23,276 bases of DNA. Origin: a virus. This document shows positions 1 through 6,200 of this stretch, piece after piece. The stretch covers positions 1 through 23,276 of IMG/VR virus record IMGVR_UViG_3300011115_000145; one strand, 5' to 3'. Under the pieces are notes generated by a model. The model made no database searches. It was given only the letters and a program-made list of their open reading frames with translations, and was not told where the DNA came from. The position numbers and the translations under genes are program-made. Position 1 is the first letter of the stretch. Each line of letters starts with the position of its first letter.

Positions 1-2
1 TT

Positions 3-191
3 CGTGATGGTGACCCTAAAAAAGATTTTGAAGACAAGATGAAAAAGGAACTTGGTGATATCATGTGGATGCTAGCTGCTGTGTCTGCTGATGCTAATCT
101 CTCCCTGTCGGAAATCTGTACAGTAAATCTCGCTAAACTTGAGGACAGAAAGAGTCGCTCACAGATAAAAGGAAGTGGTGACAACAGATAA
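3..191 (+). CDS. MazG-like nucleotide pyrophosphohydrolase, C-terminal part (5' end outside window)
   Basis: The reading frame enters from the left edge and ends at TAA 189-191, leaving 62 visible residues. The segment KKELGDIMWMLAAV matches the second half of the all-alpha NTP pyrophosphohydrolase metal site (E-x-x-D inside an 'E-LGD-x-x-W' helix). The tail NLAKLEDRKSR followed by GSGDNR is the usual end of phage MazG-like proteins. Such enzymes hydrolyse (d)NTPs to the monophosphate and PPi, and in phages they are thought to adjust host nucleotide or alarmone pools. The neighbouring ribonucleotide reductase fits a nucleotide-metabolism module. The first metal-binding half (EExxE) lies outside the window, so activity cannot be judged. 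A terminator follows directly. Confidence 0.8.
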   Translation, partial: RDGDPKKDFEDKMKKELGDIMWMLAAVSADANLSLSEICTVNLAKLEDRKSRSQIKGSGDNR

Positions 192-216
192 ATTCTAGTA
201 TAACCATCATCCCTAC

Positions 217-239
217 GGGAGCATTAGCTCCCTTTTTTT
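217..239 (+). terminator. Rho-independent terminator after the MazG-like gene
   Basis: A perfect 6-bp stem, GGGAGC (217-222) with GCTCCC (227-232), closes an ATTA loop and is followed by seven T residues (233-239). It lies 26 nt beyond the MazG-like stop codon and 20 nt before the nrdJ start. It should end or attenuate the upstream transcript. No convincing promoter is visible between it and nrdJ, so partial read-through or a phage-specific promoter would be needed. Confidence 0.85.
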
Positions 240-259
240 ATCTTTAGAACAGGAAAACT

Positions 260-2173
260 ATGAACGATATTAAAACCCCTTGGTCATCTGTTGGCTACCT
301 AACTTATAAGAGAACGTACTCTCGCCGCCTTAATGAGGCTGACATTAATAGTCCAACAGAAGAATTCACCGACACCATCAAGCGTGTTGTGGATGCCACC
401 AATGACCAGCTAGGCTGCAACTTCACAGCAGAAGAACAAGAGCGATTAACTAAACACTTCCTTGAACTTAAGGGCAGTGTTGCTGGGCGTTTCTTGTGGC
501 AGCTTGGAACCAATACAGTGGATAAGCTTGGGCTAGCTAGCCTTCAGAACTGTGCCTTCACTGTGGTGGACAAACCAGTGGAGCCGTTCACTTGGGCTAT
601 GGATTTGTTGATGCTTGGCAGTGGTGTTGGTTACAACATCCAGAAAAGGAATGTAGATAAGCTACCTCCTGTCAACGAAAACTTCAAAGCCCCTACCCGC
701 TTGAATAGCTCTGATGCCAACTTCATTGTTCCTGATAGCCGTGAAGGATGGGTAGCTTTGTTGGGTAAGACATTGAAGGCAGCATTCCTAGCCCACCGCA
801 GCGGTAACCAAACCTTCACCTACAGCACACAGCTTATCCGTAGCAAGGGCGCACCCATCAAGGGCTTTGGCGGTACTGCCAGCGGCCCTGAGGACTTGGT
901 GTGGGGCATAGGTAAGATTAGCGATATCCTCTCCCGCCGTGCTGGTCGCAAGCTCCGTCCCATTGATTGCTTGGACATTATGAATATCATTGGTGCTGTT
1001 GTGGTAGCTGGCAATGTACGCCGCTCCGCTCAGATTGCCATTGGGGATCCTGATGATGTGGAATTCTTACTGGCTAAGCGCTGGGACATGGGTAACATTC
1101 CGTCATGGAGAGCCATGTCGAATAACAGTGTTGTCTGTAATGACATTGAAGACCTGCACGATTTCTTCTGGGATGGCTACGAAGGTAAGGGTGAACCCTA
1201 TGGTTTGATTAACTTGCGTTTATCCCGTAAGATTGGTCGCTTAGGCGAGACTCAATACCCTGACCCTGATGTGCAAGGATACAACCCCTGTGCAGAACAG
1301 AGTTTAGCTGACAAAGAAACCTGCTGCCTAGCAGAAATCTTCTTGCCTAACATTACCTCTCAGGAAGAGTTGATGGATGTAGCAACATTGCTATATCGAA
1401 TTAACAAGCATAGCTTGTCCCTTCCTTGCCACCTTGAATCGACAGAAGCCATTGTGAACAAGAACATGCGTATGGGCATTGGTATCACAGGGGTATTGGA
1501 AAGCACTCCAGAGCAGCTTAGCTGGCTCAAGGATACCTACACCTACCTCAGGGATTATGACGAGCAATACAGCGCTAAGAATGGGTTTAATAAATCTATT
1601 AAGCTAACCACTATTAAGCCCAGTGGAACTCTGTCCCTACTGCCGGGTGTTACACCGGGGTGTCATCCAGCTTATGCGCGATATATGATTAGACGTATCC
1701 GTATCAGCGCTAACCATTCGCTGGTGCAGACTTGTCGTGACCACGGGTATCCTGTTGAGTATCAACAGAACTCCGATGGCTCTACTGACCACAGCACAGT
1801 GGTTGTATCATTCCCCTTCCGACATTCTCAGGTGGCTACATTGGCTAGTCAAGTGGATGCACTGGCACAGCTTGATACTGTACGTTGGTTGCAGGAAAAC
1901 TGGAGCGACAACAGTGTTAGCTGTACTGTGTACTATAAGAAGGAAGAGCTTCCTGATATTAAGAAGTATCTAAAGAAGTTTTACAAAGGCTCACACAAGA
2001 GTTTGTCTTTCTTGCTGCATAGTGGGCATGGCTTTAAGCAAGCACCGCTGGAGGAAATTACCAAAGAGCAATACGATGAGTTGGTAGCATCCACTAAACT
2101 AATCACACAGGTGGGTGAAGCCACTATTGGGTTGGATGACGATTGTGCTACTGGTGCGTGTCCAGTTAGATGA
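260..2173 (+). CDS. nrdJ: Class II (adenosylcobalamin-dependent) ribonucleoside-triphosphate reductase
   Basis: The 637-residue protein matches monomeric B12-dependent RNRs of the Lactobacillus leichmannii RTPR type, which reduce ribonucleoside triphosphates to dNTPs. Visible signatures are GRFLWQLGT (77-84), SLQNC with Cys98 as the first active-site cysteine, GSGVGYNIQ (about 120-128), AGNVRRSAQIAIGD (250-263), NPCAE with the thiyl-radical Cys344 and Glu346, and Cys355, the partner of Cys98. IKPSGTLS forms a phosphate-binding loop, and the terminal CATGAC (Cys629/Cys634) is the swinging redox pair. It is about 100 residues shorter than the 739-residue L. leichmannii enzyme but has all key residues. 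AGGA lies 6 nt upstream of the ATG. The stop overlaps the next gene by ATGA, implying translational coupling. A cobalamin-supplied host is implied. Confidence 0.93.
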   Translation: MNDIKTPWSSVGYLTYKRTYSRRLNEADINSPTEEFTDTIKRVVDATNDQLGCNFTAEEQERLTKHFLELKGSVAGRFLWQLGTNTVDKLGLASLQNCAFTVVDKPVEPFTWAMDLLMLGSGVGYNIQKRNVDKLPPVNENFKAPTRLNSSDANFIVPDSREGWVALLGKTLKAAFLAHRSGNQTFTYSTQLIRSKGAPIKGFGGTASGPEDLVWGIGKISDILSRRAGRKLRPIDCLDIMNIIGAVVVAGNVRRSAQIAIGDPDDVEFLLAKRWDMGNIPSWRAMSNNSVVCNDIEDLHDFFWDGYEGKGEPYGLINLRLSRKIGRLGETQYPDPDVQGYNPCAEQSLADKETCCLAEIFLPNITSQEELMDVATLLYRINKHSLSLPCHLESTEAIVNKNMRMGIGITGVLESTPEQLSWLKDTYTYLRDYDEQYSAKNGFNKSIKLTTIKPSGTLSLLPGVTPGCHPAYARYMIRRIRISANHSLVQTCRDHGYPVEYQQNSDGSTDHSTVVVSFPFRHSQVATLASQVDALAQLDTVRWLQENWSDNSVSCTVYYKKEELPDIKKYLKKFYKGSHKSLSFLLHSGHGFKQAPLEEITKEQYDELVASTKLITQVGEATIGLDDDCATGACPVR

Positions 2174-2646
2174 TAGAGATAGTCATATCTCCAGCCATGC
2201 TGGTCGAGGCCAGAGACAAGGCTGCTGAGATGGGACAGCTTCGCAATAGCATCATCAGAGGGGCTGGCAATATTGCTGGCTTCATTGGTGAGGCTATTGC
2301 CCAGCAAGTGCTAGGTGGGAAACTGTGTAACACCTACGACTATGACTTGGTTTTAGATGATGGGATTAAGATAGATGTTAAGACTAAGCAGACGGGCTAC
2401 GTTCCCCTGCCTTCTTACGACTGTTCTATTGCCGCTCTAAATACCAAGCAAGACTGTGACTACTATGCCTTTGTTCGTGTGAAGAATGACTTCTCAATTG
2501 GTTGGTATTTAGGTGTGTATAATAAAGACCAATACATGAAGGACGCTGTGTTCATGCAGAAGGGAACTATAGATCCATCCAATGGGTATACAGTTAAGAG
2601 TGATTGTTACAACATAAAGATTAATCAATTGAAGGATAAACCATGA
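2170..2646 (+). CDS. PD-(D/E)XK-superfamily-like nuclease (putative)
   Basis: The 158-residue protein starts inside the nrdJ stop (ATGA overlap). An alpha-helical N-terminus with Glu41 (GFIGEAIAQQ) is followed by beta strands YDYDLVLDDG (56-65) and IKIDVKTK (66-73). The arrangement E-(n)-D-(n)-D69-V-K71 is the catalytic core pattern of restriction-endonuclease-fold enzymes. The size fits small phage nucleases, resolvases or single-domain REases. Coupling to ribonucleotide reductase suggests a role in DNA metabolism, for example degrading host DNA to supply nucleotides, but this is inference. No DNA-binding domain is seen outside the core. A structure prediction that places E41, D69 and K71 together would settle the fold. 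Confidence 0.6.
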   Translation: MIEIVISPAMLVEARDKAAEMGQLRNSIIRGAGNIAGFIGEAIAQQVLGGKLCNTYDYDLVLDDGIKIDVKTKQTGYVPLPSYDCSIAALNTKQDCDYYAFVRVKNDFSIGWYLGVYNKDQYMKDAVFMQKGTIDPSNGYTVKSDCYNIKINQLKDKP

Positions 2647-2825
2647 CTGAGAAATCAGAAAGAACCGCCCCTCTACGGATTCAATTCGATCAGGGCAGAA
2701 TGGCCTTTTACAAAGGCTGGCTTACTAATCAATATGAGCCTAGCACAGTGCAGGGTAAGGAGTGGCAAAGAGGCTTTGATAGGGGTTACTTTGAGAACAT
2801 CTTTGCGTTAAAGCAAAAGGCGTAA
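2643..2825 (+). CDS. Small protein resembling ribosome modulation factor (RMF/CrpP-like), uncertain
   Basis: This 60-residue protein overlaps the nuclease stop by ATGA and has AAGGAT as its ribosome-binding site. Its core runs A-F-Y-K-G, a short linker with Tyr-Glu-Pro, then KEWQRGFDRGY. RMF-family proteins show a comparable layout: an 'A-x-x-x-G' helix, a linker with a Pro-Tyr element, then 'W-L-x-G-W-R-x' in a second helix. RMF dimerises 70S ribosomes into inactive 100S particles, and phage or plasmid relatives exist. The neighbourhood of two tRNA genes would fit a translation-related role. The similarity is by eye only; alternatively it is an unrelated small phage protein. It is rich in charged residues and has no membrane segment or cysteine. 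Confidence 0.4.
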   Translation: MTEKSERTAPLRIQFDQGRMAFYKGWLTNQYEPSTVQGKEWQRGFDRGYFENIFALKQKA

Positions 2826-2831
2826 AGCATT

Positions 2832-2907
2832 TCCGGTTTAGCTCAGTTGGTAGAGCAACCGCCTTGTAAGCGGTAGGTCGGCGGTTCAAGTCCGTCAACC
2901 GGAACCA
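2832..2907 (+). tRNA. tRNA-Thr (anticodon UGU)
   Basis: A complete 76-nt cloverleaf is present, including an encoded CCA (2905-2907). The acceptor stem TCCGGTT/AACCGGA (2832-2838 with 2897-2903) pairs perfectly. The D arm contains AGCTCAGTTGGTAGAGC. The anticodon stem ACCGC/GCGGT encloses the loop CTTGTAA, with TGT at 2865-2867. The T arm contains GGTTCAAGTCC. It decodes ACA and possibly other ACN codons. It lies 6 nt after the RMF-like gene, so it is probably cut out of the same transcript. Confidence 0.97.
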
Positions 2908-2910
2908 TAC

Positions 2911-2987
2911 TTGTCCTTAGCTCAGTTGGATAGAGCAACAGCCTTCTAAGCTGTAGGTCATTGGTTCAATTCCAATAGGACAAACCA
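2911..2987 (+). tRNA. tRNA-Arg (anticodon UCU)
   Basis: A complete 77-nt cloverleaf is present, including CCA (2985-2987). The acceptor stem TTGTCCT/AGGACAA (2911-2917 with 2977-2983) pairs perfectly. The anticodon stem ACAGC/GCTGT surrounds the loop CTTCTAA with TCT at 2945-2947. The T arm is ATTGG-TTCAATT-CCAAT. It reads AGA and AGG. Only 3 nt separate it from the tRNA-Thr, so both are likely processed from one precursor. AGA appears often in the long virion genes here, so codon-supply compensation is a reasonable inference. Confidence 0.97.
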
Positions 2988-3003
2988 TTAACAAAGGAAC
3001 AAC

Positions 3004-3183
3004 ATGACTCTTAATTTAAACTTCTTTAATCTGCTTACACTAATATTTGTAGCAGCTAAACTATTCAATGTTATTGATTGGGATTGGTGGCTGGTATTAC
3101 TACCTACAATAGTAACAGTGGGACTCTTCACAGCAGTGATTGCTTTAGCACTGGTGATACCTATCAAGCGATCAAGGAAATAA
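3004..3183 (+). CDS. Small integral membrane protein (59 residues)
   Basis: The frame starts at ATG 3004 after a strong AAAGGA (2993-2998) and ends at TAA 3181-3183. The protein begins MTLNLNFFNLLTLIFVAAK, with a first hydrophobic segment at about 7-18. The element VIDWDWWLVLLP follows, then a second hydrophobic stretch (about 31-53), ending in a basic IKRSRK tail. A short membrane protein with an 'I-x-W-x-W-W-V-L-x-P' element is common in tailed phages, with no assigned function. Two membrane passes with both ends cytoplasmic are predicted from charge. It closes the plus-strand arm directly before the convergent terminator. A holin-like or superinfection role cannot be shown. Confidence 0.75.
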   Translation: MTLNLNFFNLLTLIFVAAKLFNVIDWDWWLVLLPTIVTVGLFTAVIALALVIPIKRSRK

Positions 3184-3184
3184 A

Positions 3185-3204
3185 GAAAGGGCATTAGCCC
3201 TTTC
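3185..3204. terminator. Bidirectional terminator between convergent arms
   Basis: A perfect 8-bp inverted repeat, GAAAGGGC/GCCCTTTC (3185-3192 with 3197-3204), has an ATTA loop. It sits in the 22-nt space between the plus-strand stop (3183) and the minus-strand stop (3206). Read on the minus strand, the hairpin is followed by TTTATTT. On the plus strand only TTTC closes the stem, so termination is likely stronger for the minus-strand operon. It shares the central GCATTAGC with the terminator at 217-239. Confidence 0.75.
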
Positions 3205-3205
3205 C

Positions 3206-6200
3206 TCATCTTCTTTCTACTAGCCCACCCTTGGCTAGCTTCTGAGTTAGCTCTCTGACCTTGTTAACACTTTTAACTTGACTAGCAGCATCACTAGCCC
3301 AGCCTTCCTGTAATACTTTTAACTCTTTGTTTAAAGAACGCAGTAACATAGCCTTTTCTTTAGAGCCTTGCTTTTCTAAGATATTACTTGTCGTAGTTAA
3401 CAAGTCTTTAGTAAGGATTATATTCTTGGCTGCTCCTTTTCCTGTAGTAAAGGAAGAAAGACCAGACTTTTCAATATAATCTAGATTAGATAGTTCATTG
3501 TGATACCTCTGTCCCATGCCAGCTTTGGTTGAAGTGATATCAGCTTTCTCCATATAATTATTAAAGAGATTTCTTATCTCTTTATATATTTTATTAGCAG
3601 CAACATCACCCTTCTCCGTATAGAGGTCAGAACTCAAATCAATAATTCTATCTTTTATTTTTACCTCTTCCTTTTTGCGGTTTAGAAATCCCTTCTTATC
3701 CCAATCTTTCCCAAGCAAAGATACTTTCTCAGGATTAGCGGCAGCAAGAGTAACATCGTTAGCCGCTGATCTAACTTCTAATTGATTGCCTGTTCCTTTA
3801 CCTTCAGGACGAAGCTTGTCCGTCTCTGTAATCATGTCTTCTGTTTCTTTAAAGTTAGAAGATCTTGGCAGACCAACAGGACGAATAACTCTGTCAGACC
3901 CGTTGATAGACTGAGCAATAATATTTAAGTTCTTATTGTCATATGCTGTAGGAGCCATGTTAATTCTCTTGAACATGTAGTCAGCGTATGGCATCTCTGT
4001 ATAGACAATCTTATCTGCATTAGGCCCACCAAAAGCAGGGGACTCAAAGTTTAAATTCAAATCTCTAGTGAATGATGTACCACCCACTTCCATTTCACTA
4101 TGGTATTTTTCAATCTGTTGTGGGTCTAAGAAGCCTGTCTTATATCTAGTAGTAGGCTCAGCCGCATACGCAGCTTTGCCATGATAGAGTTTCACTGGTG
4201 GAGTATCTTTGTACTCTTCTCTCAGTGCATCTAGTTTCTTCTGTGCTTTGACAGCCATATCTTGTACGATGCCAATGTCCTCAGCCTTAGACGGGTTTAT
4301 TTCTCTTCCTTCTTTAATACGGAAGTCACCCTGCACCACTGCAATAACATCTTCAACGTCTGGAAGCTCTTTAACCTGAGGAAGATTAGTTAACTTATCA
4401 AAAGAATATGTTCTAGATTCCCGCACAGCAGCAAGCACTTGCTTTCTACTGGTTGGGCCTCTTCCTACAGTATCTAAATTTCCTTGAAGAATTTTAGATT
4501 CAGGGATGGAGGGAAGAGTTTCTCTCTCTTTCTTTACAACCAGTTTAGCTTTCTCAGGATTGTTCCAAGAGTAAGGAGTATCAGGATCAAAGTCACCGAC
4601 ATCTTCTCCCTGTGCTTCATACTTCTTGTACAGATCGTATTGCTTCTTCCACTCAGGCACTTCTTCTTCTGGTAGTTTAACTGCTGGTGCTTCCGCTTTG
4701 GGAAGGGTAGGCTCAGGAGCGTCAACAAAACGTCCTTCTCTTTCTACATCACCAAAGTATGGCCCTTCGTCTTTAACAACCTTTGAAGTAGATGTAGGCC
4801 GAAAGACAGGACGCTTAGTAGATGTAATAGATTCAATAGGTTCTACCACACTCTTACCTAAAGCAGTTTCTTTTGTTGCCTTGAGGGCAGCAGCAGTCTC
4901 TTCAATTTCCGTGCCAACTTTCTTTCCTAGCATGGAGTCCATCTGCTGTAGTAGGTCAGCGCCAAGCTTGGTAATACCACGTTCTATAGTTTCTCCAGCT
5001 AGCTTCTTAGCCACGATACCACCACCAGCATATCCCACCACACCACCAGTGGCTTTGCCATCAGGCTTCAGAATATTCTGCACTGCTTCAGCATAAGCTA
5101 ATCCAGTTTCATATTCCTTAGTTTCTGTAAGGTCTTTACCTGTGTTCTGTTTGTACAAAGCAGCGGCCTGACGCTTCACTTCAGCGGGTTTGGCTGCATA
5201 CCTATTCTCTATAACACGAGCAGCCCCTAAGCCGCCTTCTATGGCCTTTGATCTAGCTATATCTACAGCAACAGTCTTAGCTTCTTTCTGCATGCCAGCA
5301 AGCGTATTCTCCAGCGCTATCTTCTGTAGATCTTTGTTAGCATTCTTATAGAAGTCAGTGGATGTTAAAGCCTCGTAAGAAGCTATCAATTGTGGAGCAA
5401 GCATTTCTTTGGCTTGCCTATCAACAACCTTATCACCTGTAGTGGTGAACAGCTTATTGAAAGGAACATCAAGACGAGTTAGCTCTTTCTCAAATGGAGT
5501 TGGATTAACCTTGATAGAGATACCAGCAAACATCTTCAATAAACCAGCATCGTTAAAAGAAGCTTCAGTCTTTGTAACTGGCTGTGCCACTGGCAGTTCC
5601 TGTTTCAACACAGGTACTTTTGACATCAGCACATTCTTTGCAGACGAGATAAATCCCTCTTCTCCCTGCTTGATTTCATAGACAGACCTAGGAAGGGTTT
5701 CATTCCTATCAACAGCCCCAATGATATCGCTCAGTTGCTGCATTGGAATAAGCGCTCTGCCAAAGTATTGACCAGCCCACTCACCAAAGAATGTACTTAC
5801 TTTCTTCTCTGCCACATCTTCACCAGTTGCCGAGGCTTGCCAATTAGATGCTGCTGTAGCAAACTGATCGCCTAGCCAATTACCTGTACCTGCTGGCATC
5901 TTAAATCCAGTTACTGCCTCAAGCAATTCTTTAGCTTTGAATTCACTTGTAGTTCCATTCTCTAGCTTAACCAAGTAATCACCTAGTGCTAGGAAGGGGG
6001 CGGCAGGGAAGAAGGCTCTAGTATCAACCAAGCTACCATCAGTATTCTTAGCATCGTACCACTCAGTGTCTTGGTTATCTTTTCTGTATTTATAAGCGGC
6101 GTAAATTGCGCCTGTGCCTACAATACCTTTGGACAGCTTCTCTAGTCCAGCCATCCTCTTGTTAAGATCTTTACTAGCGACATCAATAGAACCTGACACA

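Noticed and set aside
260-2173. Frameshift or inactivation of nrdJ because of its short length
   Set aside because: The frame is continuous, and all catalytic cysteines, the Glu346 and the C-terminal Cys pair are present; a compact phage version is the simpler explanation.
2832-2987. tRNA genes as a prophage attachment site
   Set aside because: Both tRNAs are complete, with encoded CCA, inside a phage gene cluster. There is no integrase and no chromosomal flank in the window.
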